Source: Bradyrhizobium lablabi
GTDB lineage: Bacteria > Pseudomonadota > Alphaproteobacteria > Rhizobiales > Xanthobacteraceae
Assembly: GCF_018131005.1 (NCBI RefSeq)
Contig: NZ_JAFCJK010000021.1
Span: 1-49,994 of the forward strand
Direction: 5' to 3'
DNA length: 49,994 nucleotides
The translations under genes were made by a program, and so were the position numbers. Within the stretch, counting starts at the first letter, position 1, and every line of letters begins with the position of its first letter. The notes beneath the pieces were generated by a model, which worked only from the letters and a program-made list of their open reading frames with translations, was not told the DNA's origin and did not search any database. Of this stretch, positions 8,513-17,804 are shown one piece after another.

Positions 8513-9241
8513 ATGGTTAATGATCGCCAAGGCCTTGATTTGACGAGCTTTGCCCGGGCGTCCGCCGGTGGCGAGGTCGAATGGCGGATTTCGGACCGTC
8601 CGGTCCCCTACCCCGATTCTCTGGCTGAGATGGACGCCCGCGTGGCCGCGATTGCCGCCGGCAAGGCGCCCGAACTGGTGTGGCTGCTGGAGCACCCCCC
8701 GCTCTATACGTCGGGCACCAGCGGCAAGGCCGGCGACCTGCTCGATCCCCGATTTCCGATGTTTCAGACCGGCCGCGGCGGCCAGGTGACCTATCACGGC
8801 CCCGGCCAGCGGGTCGCCTATGTGATGCTCGACCTGAAACGGCGCCGACCGGACGTTCGTGCCTATGTCGCTTCGCTCGAGCAATGGATCATCCGAACGC
8901 TTTCCGCCTTCAACATCCGTGGCGAGCGCCGCGAGGACCGCGTCGGGGTCTGGGTCAGGCGCCCGGACAAGGGGGCCGGCCACGAGGACAAGATTGCCGC
9001 GATCGGCGTGCGGCTGCGCCGCTGGGTCTCGCTTCACGGTATTGCCATCAATGTCGAGCCCGAGCTCACGCACTTCCAGGCAATCGTGCCGTGCGGAGTG
9101 GTGGATCCTCGCTACGGCGTGACGTCCCTGGTCGACCTCGGTCTGCCGGTCACGATGGCCGACCTCGACATCGCGCTCCGTCACGCCTTTTCGGAGGTGT
9201 TTGGCGGCGCCGACGCGCGCCTGCCAGAAGCGACGGAATAA
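8513..9241 (+). CDS. lipB: Octanoyltransferase LipB
   Basis: A 242-residue enzyme that moves octanoyl from octanoyl-ACP to the lipoyl domains of 2-oxoacid dehydrogenases and the glycine cleavage H protein, the first step of endogenous lipoate synthesis. It carries the family signature GRGGQVTYHGPGQ near residue 91, the catalytic lysine region KIAAIGVRLRRWVS, and the catalytic cysteine in VPCGV near residue 196. Its length is normal for alphaproteobacteria. LipA is not in the window. It converges with the tautomerase gene, with 9 bp between stops. Confidence 0.95.
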   Translation: MVNDRQGLDLTSFARASAGGEVEWRISDRPVPYPDSLAEMDARVAAIAAGKAPELVWLLEHPPLYTSGTSGKAGDLLDPRFPMFQTGRGGQVTYHGPGQRVAYVMLDLKRRRPDVRAYVASLEQWIIRTLSAFNIRGERREDRVGVWVRRPDKGAGHEDKIAAIGVRLRRWVSLHGIAINVEPELTHFQAIVPCGVVDPRYGVTSLVDLGLPVTMADLDIALRHAFSEVFGGADARLPEATE

Positions 9242-9250
9242 TTATCGGCC

Positions 9251-9676
9251 TCATGCCGCCTTCCGCGGCGAGACCTCGAGCTTGCCGGCGATATAGCGGC
9301 GCTCCTGGGTCAGCCCGCCGAAACCGTAGGCGTCGCCCTTCACTTCGTCGACATGCGCATAGGTTTCATTGTGCAGCGGTCCGAGCAGTTCGCCCATGCG
9401 CTCGAACAGCGCCGCGAGATAGGCCGCCTTCTCGTCCTTGGTGTTGGTGCCCTCGCTGACATGGATGTCGAGCCAGTAGCTCGCGCGCTTCTGCTCGGCC
9501 AGCGACTTGCCACCTGCGAACCAGTCGGCGGTATCGGCCGATTTTACGATGATCGCGGTGACCTTGGGATCCTTGTGCAGGATTTTTGCCGTGAGCTCCG
9601 ACACGGCGGCGGCGATGTCGGCCTTCAGCGACGGCGTCTCGCTGGAGGTCGCATAGGTAACGGTGATGAGGGGCAT
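9251..9676 (-). CDS. Tautomerase family protein (4-oxalocrotonate tautomerase-like)
   Basis: A 141-residue member of the tautomerase superfamily. Proline directly follows the initiator Met (MPLITVTY), the residue that acts as catalytic base once Met is removed. The length of about 140 suggests a fused two-unit fold rather than the 62-residue single-unit enzyme. The substrate is not predictable. It is divergent from the LysR regulator at 9797, with about 120 bp between, which suggests control by that regulator. Confidence 0.82.
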   Translation of the reverse strand: MPLITVTYATSSETPSLKADIAAAVSELTAKILHKDPKVTAIIVKSADTADWFAGGKSLAEQKRASYWLDIHVSEGTNTKDEKAAYLAALFERMGELLGPLHNETYAHVDEVKGDAYGFGGLTQERRYIAGKLEVSPRKAA

Positions 9677-9796
9677 GATCGTTCTCCTGGAATTCCGTTG
9701 ACGCGATCAAATCGCGCATCTTCCAGCTAGAACTTTCCGAACCATCTTGGTAGCTTATCTATCCCAATAGCAATGATAACTATTGTTGATCATAAG

Positions 9797-10651
9797 ATGG
9801 CGACGCTCGATATCGATACCGTGCAAGCCTTCCTCCTCGTCGCCGAGTTGCAGGGATTTACCCGTGCGGCGGAGGCGCTCGGGACGACACAGGCCGCGAT
9901 CAGCATGAAGCTGCAGCGGCTGGAGACCGTGCTCGGCAAGCGGCTGGTCGAGCGCTCGCCGCGCGCGGTGCGGCTGACCGCCGACGGCGCGGCCTTCCTC
10001 CACCACGCCCGCGCGCTGATCGAAGCGCATGACCGCGCGCTATCGGATAAAGCCCCTGCGCGCCAGCAACTCACGCTCGGCATCAGCGACCACGCCGCCG
10101 GCCCCGAGTTGGTGCCGCTCCTGGAGCGCCTGCACGCCGTTGCCTCGCAGCTTGCGCTCGCCGTGACGATCGGCTTCTCGCGCGAGATGCTCGACGCCTA
10201 TGACGGCGGCGAGCTTGATGCCGTGATCGTGCGGCAGGAAGGCAGCCGTCGCGGCGGCGAGAAACTCTCCGAGGACGAATTCGGCTGGTTCGCGACCAGG
10301 CGCTTCGTATGGCCGCGCGGCGATGCCCTGCCCCTCGCCACGCTGGCTCCGCCCTGCGGCGTGCGCGCCCTGACTGTTCGCGCGCTCGACAAGGCTGGCA
10401 TTGCCTGGACCGAGGGTTTTGTCGGCGGGGGCGTCACCGCCGTGATTGCCGCCGCGCTCGCGGGCCTTGCCGTTGCGCCTCTCGCCCGTCGCATCGCGCC
10501 TTCGGGACTGATCGATATCGGACCGGCGAACAAACTGCCGAAGCTTGGCTCATCGAAGGTTATTCTACACTCGAAGGTCAGCGATCCCGTCAAGCTTGCG
10601 GCGCTGCGGACGCTGGCGGCGACGTTCCGGAGCGTCGCCGGGGCAGCGTGA
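9797..10651 (+). CDS. LysR-family transcriptional regulator
   Basis: A 284-residue regulator. The N-terminal winged helix-turn-helix (residues 5-65) is canonical: DTVQAFLLVAELQGFTRAAE, then TTQAAISMKLQRLE. The rest is a periplasmic-binding-like effector domain of rather short length. ATG 9797 is chosen because it begins just before the domain; an in-frame ATG at 9773 adds eight residues. Its place opposite the tautomerase gene fits the usual LysR pattern of controlling the divergent neighbour. The effector is unknown. Confidence 0.87.
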   Translation: MATLDIDTVQAFLLVAELQGFTRAAEALGTTQAAISMKLQRLETVLGKRLVERSPRAVRLTADGAAFLHHARALIEAHDRALSDKAPARQQLTLGISDHAAGPELVPLLERLHAVASQLALAVTIGFSREMLDAYDGGELDAVIVRQEGSRRGGEKLSEDEFGWFATRRFVWPRGDALPLATLAPPCGVRALTVRALDKAGIAWTEGFVGGGVTAVIAAALAGLAVAPLARRIAPSGLIDIGPANKLPKLGSSKVILHSKVSDPVKLAALRTLAATFRSVAGAA

Positions 10652-10660
10652 TCCTGCACT

Positions 10661-12097
10661 CTACAGGATCGCATCGAATGCGCTGCGCAGGGTTTCGTGG
10701 CGGAATACAAAACCGTTGCTCAGCGCCTTGTTCGGCAGCACGCGCTGGCCGCCGAGCAGGAGCTCGTCGGCGAAATCGCCGCCGACGGTGCGGAGCAGCG
10801 CCGCCGGAACGCGGAAGATCGCGGGCCGATGCAACCGGCGTCCCAATTCTTCGGTGAACTTGGTATTGGTCACTGGGATCGGCGCAGTCGCGTTGATCGG
10901 TCCTGCCAACTCGGGCTTTGCGATCACATGCGCGATCAGGCGCACGAGATCGTCGCGTTCGATCCAGGACATCCACTGCTTGCCCGATCCAAGCGGGCCG
11001 CCGAGGCCGAATTCGAATGGCGTCAGCATCCGCGTGATGAAGCCGCCGTCGGTGCCGATCACGAGCCCGATCCGCAAACAGGCGACGCGCACGCCGTAAT
11101 CGCCGGCGGGCCTGGCGGCATTCTCCCAGGCCTCGCAGAGCTCATGGCTGAAGCAGGCGTGGGATTTGGCCGACTCGGTCAGCACCTGATCCTGCCAGAG
11201 ACCGTACCAGCCGATCGCGGAGCCGTTCACCAGCACGGATGGCTTGCGTTCGAGCCGCGCGATCAGCGCGACGACGTCGGCCGTCATATTGATGCGCGAT
11301 GCCAGGATCTCCCGGCGCTTGGCGTCGGTCCACAGCCCGTTGCCGATCGGCTCGCCCGCGAGGTTGACGATGACGTCGATCCTGGTGTCCGCGGGCAACT
11401 GGTCGAGGCTCGTGATCAGCGTAATCGGTGGCCGCAGCATCTCGGCCTTGGCAGGATTGCGAATTAGCGCGATCACCTGATGACCCGACGCCGTGAGGCT
11501 TGCGATCAGTCTGCTGCCGATGAAGCCGGTGGCGCCGGTGACGAGCACGGCCTGCCGCGCCGGCAATTTCTCGACCAGCATTTTCGCAGGCACGCTGATC
11601 ATCCGACCAAGGCGCGTTGCGGCTGCAAAATCCCGCGCGCCGCACAGCGCCGCGCCGACGGCCGACGCCGCGGCGATAATGCTCAGGGGTCCGGTATAGG
11701 CGAGTTCGACCCGGGTCGGCAGCATCGCCCAGCCGATCAGGACCGGCAGCAGCAGGACGAGAATGGCACCGTAGTTGATCGCGAGCAGCGTATGGTTGAT
11801 GCGTTCGCTCGGCGGCAGTTTCCGGCTTAAATCCTCCTCGACGAAGTCCATCAGCGTGATGACGACCTCGACGACCAGCACCGCGATGATGGCGATCGCG
11901 AAAACGCCGTGCACCTCAAGCCAGCCGAGAACGAGGAACAGGAATGCGTAGAGCATGTTGCGCACGCCGTGCAGCTTGAGCTCGTAGCGTTGCGAGGGAC
12001 GCCAGGCCAGCCGCTCGGTGAATTCGTGGTGATAGAAGGTGTCGAACACGCCCATCGCGATCTGGACCGCGATGAGGATCCAAAGCAGCGGCGTCAT
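10661..12097 (-). CDS. TIGR01777-family NAD-binding epimerase fused to an N-terminal membrane domain
   Basis: A 478-residue two-part protein. The first 165 residues hold about four transmembrane helices of a DoxX-like or unknown integral domain. From about residue 182 an extended short-chain dehydrogenase domain starts with VLVTGATGFIGSRL, followed by the TIGR01777 hallmarks VNLAGEPIGNGLW, SRI, and LVNGSAIGWYG. Family members are related to cell division inhibitor SulA-like/YfcH proteins; the reaction is unknown. Its start overlaps the stop of the DUF4166 gene (ATGA), and both follow the GbsR-type regulator, forming one leftward operon. Confidence 0.88.
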   Translation of the reverse strand: MTPLLWILIAVQIAMGVFDTFYHHEFTERLAWRPSQRYELKLHGVRNMLYAFLFLVLGWLEVHGVFAIAIIAVLVVEVVITLMDFVEEDLSRKLPPSERINHTLLAINYGAILVLLLPVLIGWAMLPTRVELAYTGPLSIIAAASAVGAALCGARDFAAATRLGRMISVPAKMLVEKLPARQAVLVTGATGFIGSRLIASLTASGHQVIALIRNPAKAEMLRPPITLITSLDQLPADTRIDVIVNLAGEPIGNGLWTDAKRREILASRINMTADVVALIARLERKPSVLVNGSAIGWYGLWQDQVLTESAKSHACFSHELCEAWENAARPAGDYGVRVACLRIGLVIGTDGGFITRMLTPFEFGLGGPLGSGKQWMSWIERDDLVRLIAHVIAKPELAGPINATAPIPVTNTKFTEELGRRLHRPAIFRVPAALLRTVGGDFADELLLGGQRVLPNKALSNGFVFRHETLRSAFDAIL

Positions 12098-12759
12098 GAC
12101 GAGGCCTCCCTGAACACGGCCGACTGACGGATCAGCCGGCCAAAACGCGGGTGGATAATCTCGAGCGTGAAGCGGAACTCACCACAGCCGAGATCGGCAT
12201 GGGTCACAGTGAGATTGCCGGGGGTCAGCCATTCTGGCGGCCGAAGCCGAAAGGGGCCAAGCTGCAGCGAATAACTGACGCTGTGAAACACCAAGGCCTC
12301 ATGCTCGACGGCGATGCGCAGCGCCATGCTGACGCCGAAGCCGACATACTCCTCGAGTCCCGTCGGGCCGGCGAAGCGCTTGGCGGAATGAATGACCTGC
12401 GGAAATCCGTTGCGGCGCGCGCAGATGCGGGTCCAGATCTGGCCGCCGCTCGCTGCGTCCTCGGTGACCGTAACGATCATTGGCACGCGCGTCTCGGCGC
12501 GTGTCGGGAACGGTCCGCCTATGAGGCGCGCAGCTTGCGCCAGCCACCAGCCGATCCGGCTGAACGAGACTTCGTCGACCTCGCCGACATAGACGACGGT
12601 GCTGCCGTCCTCAAAGCGTTTCGAGAACCGTCGCCAGATCGCCAGCGGCAGCCGGCCCCAATCCTCGTCCGAAAGCAATGCGCGAAAGCGATGATCTTCG
12701 AGAAGCCTGGTGTCGGAAGCCGGCGATGTCCTTAAGGTTGGTATCCTTGCTGACGCCAT
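12094..12759 (-). CDS. DUF4166 domain protein
   Basis: A 221-residue protein of the DUF4166 family, which is often fused or adjacent to saccharopine dehydrogenase-like or TIGR01777-like proteins. The stretch LPLAIWRRFSKRF and the later SYSLQLGPFRLRPPEW fit the family. No signal peptide or membrane helix is seen. ATG 12759 is preferred over a GTG at 12777 because a GGGAG ribosome site sits six bases ahead. It is the middle gene of the operon and is translationally coupled to the TIGR01777 gene. Function unknown. Confidence 0.78.
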   Translation of the reverse strand: MASARIPTLRTSPASDTRLLEDHRFRALLSDEDWGRLPLAIWRRFSKRFEDGSTVVYVGEVDEVSFSRIGWWLAQAARLIGGPFPTRAETRVPMIVTVTEDAASGGQIWTRICARRNGFPQVIHSAKRFAGPTGLEEYVGFGVSMALRIAVEHEALVFHSVSYSLQLGPFRLRPPEWLTPGNLTVTHADLGCGEFRFTLEIIHPRFGRLIRQSAVFREASS

Positions 12760-12784
12760 CGCACACTCCCGTTGCACCCCCGCC

Positions 12785-13342
12785 CTATTTGGCTTTGCCG
12801 GTGGGCAGGAAACTCACGATCTTCTCGCCAAGCTTGACCAGCGCGACCAGGCGCGACCGCGGTACGGTGAGCATCTGCGCGTACCAGCGGTCGACCAGTT
12901 CGGTGAAAGCCAGCATCTCCTTCAGCCGCTTGCTTGCGACCGGGCTGATAGCCGGGTCATCGGCCGCATCGGAGACGCAGGCACGCAGCGCCGCGACCGC
13001 GGGATCGATCTCGCGCTCCTTGCGGCCGGCCGCGATCTTCGCTGCGACCTCCCAGATGTCGGTCTCGGCCTCGAAATGGTCGCGGCGATCGCCGAGGATC
13101 GGAACGCGGCGGATCAACCCCCACGACAACAGTTCCTTGATCGAATTGGAGACGTTGGAGCGCGCCATGCCGAGCGTGTCGGCGATGTCTTCGGCTGTCA
13201 TCGGCGTTTCCGCGAGATAGAGCAGCCCGTGAATCTGGCTGACCGAGCGGTTAACCCCCCACTCGTCGCCCATGTCGCCCCAGTGCAGGATGAAGCGCTC
13301 GACGACGGCGGGAAGTTTCCTTCTGGCGGTTGCTTCTGTCAT
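12785..13342 (-). CDS. GbsR/MarR-family transcriptional regulator
   Basis: A 185-residue winged helix regulator. The GbsR-type start RFILHWGDMGDEWGVNRSVSQ is followed by a MarR-like helix-turn-helix (TAEDIADTLGMARSNVSNSI, residues about 48-68) and the wing region RRVPILGDRRDHFEA. The C-terminal half is helical. It heads the operon with DUF4166 and TIGR01777, and its own start codon lies inside a perfect inverted repeat (13334-13349), suggesting autoregulation. The ligand is unknown. Confidence 0.88.
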   Translation of the reverse strand: MTEATARRKLPAVVERFILHWGDMGDEWGVNRSVSQIHGLLYLAETPMTAEDIADTLGMARSNVSNSIKELLSWGLIRRVPILGDRRDHFEAETDIWEVAAKIAAGRKEREIDPAVAALRACVSDAADDPAISPVASKRLKEMLAFTELVDRWYAQMLTVPRSRLVALVKLGEKIVSFLPTGKAK

Positions 13343-13349
13343 AACAGAA
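13334..13349. promoter_or_regulatory. Candidate autoregulatory operator of the GbsR-type gene
   Basis: TTCTGT (13334-13339) and ACAGAA (13344-13349) form a perfect dyad around CATA, and the start codon lies in that spacer. A regulator dimer bound here could block translation start or transcription. It is seen once only in the window. Confidence 0.45.
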
Positions 13350-13526
13350 ATATCAGATAGTTCGGATCAGAAGTCAAGGGCCGACCGCGCCACATGGCTG
13401 CGAAGACGATCGTGTCTTCCTGCGGCAACCTGCGGCGTTGGCCTTGCATGCAAGAAGATACAATCTGGCGGCAGCGGCTCCTGTTCGGCTCCGCGACCAG
13501 TAGCCTGCCCCGACCAGGAGCCAGTC

Positions 13527-14339
13527 ATGACGGCATCCGACAAGGCGTTCACGGGGTCGATCCCCCAACTCTACGATCGACTGCTGGTGCCGATGATCTT
13601 TGCACCTTATGCAAGGGACCTCGCGCAGCGAGTCGATGCCCACCAGCCGCGCGACGTGCTGGAAACGGCGGCGGGCACCGGCGCTGTAACAAGCGCGCTC
13701 GCGTCGGTATTGCCGGAAAGCACGCGCATCACGGCGACCGACCTCAATGAACCGATGCTCCTGCAAGCCAAGACACGCCTTTCCAACAAGCCGCAAATCA
13801 CCTGGCAGCCGGCCGACGCGCTCGCGCTCCCCTTCAGCGAGGCAAGCTTTGACGTCGTCGCCTGCCAGTTCGGCGTGATGTTCTTCCCCGACAGAATCAA
13901 GGGCTACGCAGAGGCGCGCCGTGTGCTCAGGCCCGGCGGACGTTTCCTGTTCAACGTCTGGGACAGGATCGAGGAGAACGAATTTGCCGATGTCGTGCAC
14001 CAGGCGCTGCAGTCGATATTCCCGGACAACCCTCCGCAATTCATGATCCGCACGCCGCATGGTTACCACGATGCGGGACGCATTCGCTCCGACCTCATCG
14101 CCGCTGGTTTCAACGAAATTGCGATCGAGACGATCACGCACCGCAGCCGCGCGGCGTCACCGCAGGACCCAGCCGTCGCCTTTTGCCAGGGCACACCGAT
14201 GCGCAGCGAGATCGAGAGCCGTAGCGCGCCGGACCTCGAGGCCGCGACGAAGGGCGCAGCGGATGCGCTGGCCCGCCGTTTCGGCAGCGGCGCGATCGAA
14301 GGCCGCATTCAAGCTTTGATGATTTCGGCCGCCGCGTAA
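13527..14339 (+). CDS. Class I SAM-dependent methyltransferase
   Basis: A 270-residue cytoplasmic enzyme with a Rossmann-type methyltransferase fold. Motif I is VLETAAGTGAVTSAL (about residues 44-58), motif II is TATDLNEPML, the PADALALPFSEASFD stretch is typical of motif III, and VLRPGGRFLFNVW follows. The substrate cannot be told; the sequence resembles UbiE/COQ5-like methyltransferases. ATG 13527 has an AGGAG ribosome site at 13516-13520. It converges with the acylphosphatase gene with 3 bp between the stops. Confidence 0.88.
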   Translation: MTASDKAFTGSIPQLYDRLLVPMIFAPYARDLAQRVDAHQPRDVLETAAGTGAVTSALASVLPESTRITATDLNEPMLLQAKTRLSNKPQITWQPADALALPFSEASFDVVACQFGVMFFPDRIKGYAEARRVLRPGGRFLFNVWDRIEENEFADVVHQALQSIFPDNPPQFMIRTPHGYHDAGRIRSDLIAAGFNEIAIETITHRSRAASPQDPAVAFCQGTPMRSEIESRSAPDLEAATKGAADALARRFGSGAIEGRIQALMISAAA

Positions 14340-14342
14340 GGC

Positions 14343-14642
14343 TCACACCGTCGGCAGAACCGAAAACCGCTCTCCTGCCCTGCGCAGGTTCAACAGGTCG
14401 GGATAGCCGACATCTGCCCGCATGCCGTCAACCCGCGCCAACGACGGACCGCGCTGACACGCGGCAACCATTGCGGAGACGACATCGTCAGGCCCGGAAA
14501 ATACGGCCTCGACGCTGCCGTCGCGGCGGTTGCGCACCCAGCCTTCGAGAGCGCGCGACGTCGCCTCGTCCTCGACCCAGGCGCGGTAGCCGACGCCCTG
14601 CACACGACCGCGGACAGTGACATGGCGGATGGCGCCACTCAC
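14343..14642 (-). CDS. acyP: Acylphosphatase
   Basis: A 99-residue small enzyme that hydrolyses carboxyl-phosphate bonds. The signature VRGRVQGVGYRAWV (residues about 10-23) contains the phosphate-binding loop and catalytic Arg, and the later GWVRNRRDGSVEAVFSG contains the catalytic Asn. It starts with GTG, which overlaps the stop of the oxaloacetate decarboxylase gene (GTGA). The two genes are thus translationally coupled. Confidence 0.93.
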   Translation of the reverse strand: MSGAIRHVTVRGRVQGVGYRAWVEDEATSRALEGWVRNRRDGSVEAVFSGPDDVVSAMVAACQRGPSLARVDGMRADVGYPDLLNLRRAGERFSVLPTV

Positions 14643-15517
14643 TTCTTCAAACCCAGGAATTCACCGGCGCGCGCCTCGGTCTCCGCCCTGCGCATCACGC
14701 GGCCGGTGAGTTCGGGAGACGCTAGTCCCTTGAGACTTTTCGGCGAACCGCCCTCGCGCAACGCCTTCAGCGTCTCGTACACGGCCTGCGTCGCGGCCGC
14801 GAACGGCGCGTGGCCCTGCAACGCGATTTTGACGCGCCGGCTTGCAAGAAAGGCTGTATCGTCGAGCTCGCCCTGGGTATTGCCGAGCACGATCGGAAGT
14901 GTCGTCACCGCGGCAATCGCGTCGAGCTCCCGGCGCGTCGTCAGTCCGGTGAAGAACAGCGCGTCAACTCCAGTCGTGTCATAGGCTCTGGCACGGGCGA
15001 GGCAATCGTCAAAGCCCGACGCCTGCGCGCCGCCGCCGCGCGTGCCAGTTCGGCCCATGATCACCAGCGCCGGATCGCCGCGGCCGTCGAGCGCCGCCTT
15101 CATCTTGCCGATTCCTTCTTCCAGCGGAATCAGTTGCGGCCCGGTGACGCCGAAAGCCTGCGGCAGCAAAGTGTCCTCGATCGTCAGCCCGGCGACGCCC
15201 GCGGCCTCCAGCTCCTGCACGGTGCGGCGGACGTTGAGCGCGTTCCCATAGCCATGATCGGCATCGACGAGCACGGGCAGATCAGAGGCACGCGACATTC
15301 GCCGCACCTGCTCGGCGAGCTCGGTGAGCGTAATCAGCGCGATATCGGGATCGCCGAGCACGGCGAGCGAAGCGACAGAGCCGCCGAACATGCCGAGCTC
15401 GAAGCCGAGATCCTCCGCGATCCGGATCGAGGTCGCATCGTAAACCGAGCCCGGACGAATACAGGCCGATCCACTCAGGATCGACCGTAGTGCTTCGCGT
15501 CGTTTGCGGAAGGCCAT
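14639..15517 (-). CDS. Oxaloacetate decarboxylase, PEP mutase/isocitrate lyase family
   Basis: A 292-residue member of the isocitrate lyase/PEP mutase superfamily, close in pattern to the bacterial oxaloacetate decarboxylases that give pyruvate and CO2. The motif VDADHGYGNALN holds the metal-binding Asp residues, and VIMGRTGTRGGG replaces the isocitrate lyase substrate loop. The KKCGH-type catalytic motif of isocitrate lyase is absent, so this is not an isocitrate lyase. It lies about 100 bp downstream of pccA on the same strand and is coupled to acylphosphatase. Confidence 0.85.
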   Translation of the reverse strand: MAFRKRREALRSILSGSACIRPGSVYDATSIRIAEDLGFELGMFGGSVASLAVLGDPDIALITLTELAEQVRRMSRASDLPVLVDADHGYGNALNVRRTVQELEAAGVAGLTIEDTLLPQAFGVTGPQLIPLEEGIGKMKAALDGRGDPALVIMGRTGTRGGGAQASGFDDCLARARAYDTTGVDALFFTGLTTRRELDAIAAVTTLPIVLGNTQGELDDTAFLASRRVKIALQGHAPFAAATQAVYETLKALREGGSPKSLKGLASPELTGRVMRRAETEARAGEFLGLKK

Positions 15518-15621
15518 GGCAAAAGACTCCTCAATTCGTCATCGCGAGGGGCGCGGTGGCGAAGCAATCCATAATTTCATCGTCGCGTCATGGATTGGGT
15601 CGCTGCGCCCGTGTGACGGGT

Positions 15622-17637
15622 CTAAGCGAACTCCAGGATCAAGGCGTCGACCGCGAGTGTCGCGCCGGCGGCCGCGTGGATCTTCTTCACGGTGCCGTCG
15701 CGCTCGGCGCGCAGAACGTTCTGCATCTTCATCGCTTCGACAACCGCCAGCGTCTCGCCAGCCTTCACCTCCTGCCCCTCCGTCACCGCAATCGAGACCA
15801 CGAGCCCAGGCATCGGGCACAGCAGCTTTTTGCCGGTGTCGGCCGCCGAATTCACCGGCATCAGCCGCGCCGATGTAGCCTCGGTCTCGGTGAAGACGTA
15901 GACCGGAACCTCGAAGCCCTGATGCGCGAGACGGAAGCCGTTGTTGATCGCGCGAACCTGCAGCGCCACGAAGTTGCCGTCGATCGTGCCCTGCCATACC
16001 GGCTCGCCCGGCACCCAGCCCGACACGAGGTTGTGCGGATTGCCCGGCAAGCCGTCGCCGCCAACGAAGCGCACCACAATCGAATCGCCCTCACGCGCGA
16101 CGTCGAGCGCGATCTCCTCGCGGTCCAGCCACACCGCGCGGCGGCGCTCGCGCTGCACCACGCGGCCGCCCAGCTGGCCGGAAATCTGCCGCTTGCGTTC
16201 GCCGAGCACATGATCCATGGCGGCGCCGACCGCGGCGAGCCGCCGCGCGATCTCGCCCTCCGGCGGCCGCGACGAAAATCCCTTCGGATATTCTTCCGCG
16301 ATGAAGCCGGTGGACAGCCGCCCTTCGCGCCAGCGCGGATGGTTCATCAGCGCCGACAGGAATGGAATATTGTGCCTGATGCCGTCGACATAGAAAGCAT
16401 CGAGCGCAGTGGCCTGCGCCCCGATCGCCGCGGCGCGCGACGGCCCGTGGGTCACGAGCTTGGCGATCATCGGGTCATAGTGGATCGAAATCTCGCCGCC
16501 CTCCTGCACGCCGGTGTCATTGCGGATCGTGATGCCATCATGGCTCGCTTCCGCCGGCGGACGATATTTCACCAGTCGTCCGATCGACGGAAGGAAGTTG
16601 CGGAACGGATCCTCGGCATAAACGCGCGATTCCACAGCCCAGCCGGTCAGCGTCACGTCCTTCTGCGCGATCGAAAGCTTCTCGCCGGCCGCAACGCGGA
16701 TCATCTGCTCGACCAGGTCGATGCCGGTGACGAGCTCGGTGACGGGATGCTCGACCTGCAGCCGGGTGTTCATCTCGAGGAAGTAGAAGCTCTTGTCCTG
16801 GCCGGCGACGAATTCGACGGTTCCGGCGGAATCGTAGTTCACGGCTTTCGCCAACGCGACCGCCTGTTCGCCCATCTTGCGACGGGTCTGCTCGTCGAGC
16901 AGCGGCGACGGTGCTTCCTCGATGACCTTCTGGTTGCGACGCTGGATCGAACATTCGCGCTCGCCGAGATAAATCACGTTGCCGTGCTTGTCGCCGAGCA
17001 CCTGGATCTCGATATGGCGGGGATCGACGATGAATTTCTCGATGAAAACGCGATCATCGCCGAATGACGATTTTGCCTCCGCCTTCGCGAGGTTGAAGCC
17101 TTCGGCGACCTCCGCCTTCGAATGCGCGATGCGCATGCCCTTGCCGCCTCCGCCGGCAGAGGCCTTGATCATCACGGGATAACCGATCTCCTCGGCGATC
17201 TGCACCGCATGGCGGTCGTCCTCGATGACGCCGAGATGGCCCGGCACGGTCGTGACCTTGGCTTTGGCGGCCGCCTTCTTGGATTCGATCTTGTCGCCCA
17301 TCGCGGCGATCGCGCCGGGGTTCGGACCGATGAACACAACGCCCGCGGCCTCCAGCGCACGCGGGAAAGCATCACGCTCGGACAGAAAGCCATAACCGGG
17401 ATGCACCGCCTGCGCGCCGGTCTTGCGGCAGGCCTCGACGATCTTGTCGATCTGGAGGTAGCTCTCGGCGGCAGCTGGCGGGCCGATCAGCACGGCTTCA
17501 TCCGCCATCTCGACATGCAGCGCGTCTCGGTCGGCCTCCGAATAGACGGCGACCGTCTCAATCCCCATACGGCGGGCGGTCTTGATGACCCGGCAGGCTA
17601 TCTCGCCGCGATTGGCGATCAGGATTCGTTTGAACAT
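15622..17637 (-). CDS. pccA: Propionyl-CoA/acetyl-CoA carboxylase alpha subunit, biotin-dependent
   Basis: A 671-residue cytoplasmic subunit that carboxylates its own biotin and, with a beta subunit, converts propionyl-CoA to methylmalonyl-CoA. Biotin carboxylase domain: MFKRILIANRGEIACRV at the start, ATP loop ASAGGGGKGMR near residue 165, and EMNTRLQVEHPVTE near 290. A BT-like linker follows, then the biotin carrier domain with EAMKMQN, whose Lys carries biotin, near residue 637. The length is that of PccA rather than the shorter AccC. ATG 17637 begins the conserved core; upstream in-frame codons look non-coding. The beta subunit is not in the window. Confidence 0.94.
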   Translation of the reverse strand: MFKRILIANRGEIACRVIKTARRMGIETVAVYSEADRDALHVEMADEAVLIGPPAAAESYLQIDKIVEACRKTGAQAVHPGYGFLSERDAFPRALEAAGVVFIGPNPGAIAAMGDKIESKKAAAKAKVTTVPGHLGVIEDDRHAVQIAEEIGYPVMIKASAGGGGKGMRIAHSKAEVAEGFNLAKAEAKSSFGDDRVFIEKFIVDPRHIEIQVLGDKHGNVIYLGERECSIQRRNQKVIEEAPSPLLDEQTRRKMGEQAVALAKAVNYDSAGTVEFVAGQDKSFYFLEMNTRLQVEHPVTELVTGIDLVEQMIRVAAGEKLSIAQKDVTLTGWAVESRVYAEDPFRNFLPSIGRLVKYRPPAEASHDGITIRNDTGVQEGGEISIHYDPMIAKLVTHGPSRAAAIGAQATALDAFYVDGIRHNIPFLSALMNHPRWREGRLSTGFIAEEYPKGFSSRPPEGEIARRLAAVGAAMDHVLGERKRQISGQLGGRVVQRERRRAVWLDREEIALDVAREGDSIVVRFVGGDGLPGNPHNLVSGWVPGEPVWQGTIDGNFVALQVRAINNGFRLAHQGFEVPVYVFTETEATSARLMPVNSAADTGKKLLCPMPGLVVSIAVTEGQEVKAGETLAVVEAMKMQNVLRAERDGTVKKIHAAAGATLAVDALILEFA

Positions 17638-17804
17638 GCTCTTCTTGCTTGCTCTTTTTCGGGCTTTTCGACTTGGGTAGGATCCTCTCCGCGCAATCTG
17701 GCACGGCCGATTGGGCGTAACCAGTCCGTGGTACAGCAAAACGCCTGGGAGGCAACGGTCTAATGCGGCCCGCCCGATCCATCCCGGCGCCACGAGCGGT
17801 ATTT

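Noticed and set aside
15490..17067. 525-residue plus-strand frame antisense to pccA
   Set aside because: Long antisense frames are expected in GC-rich genes; pccA on the minus strand has full domain motifs.
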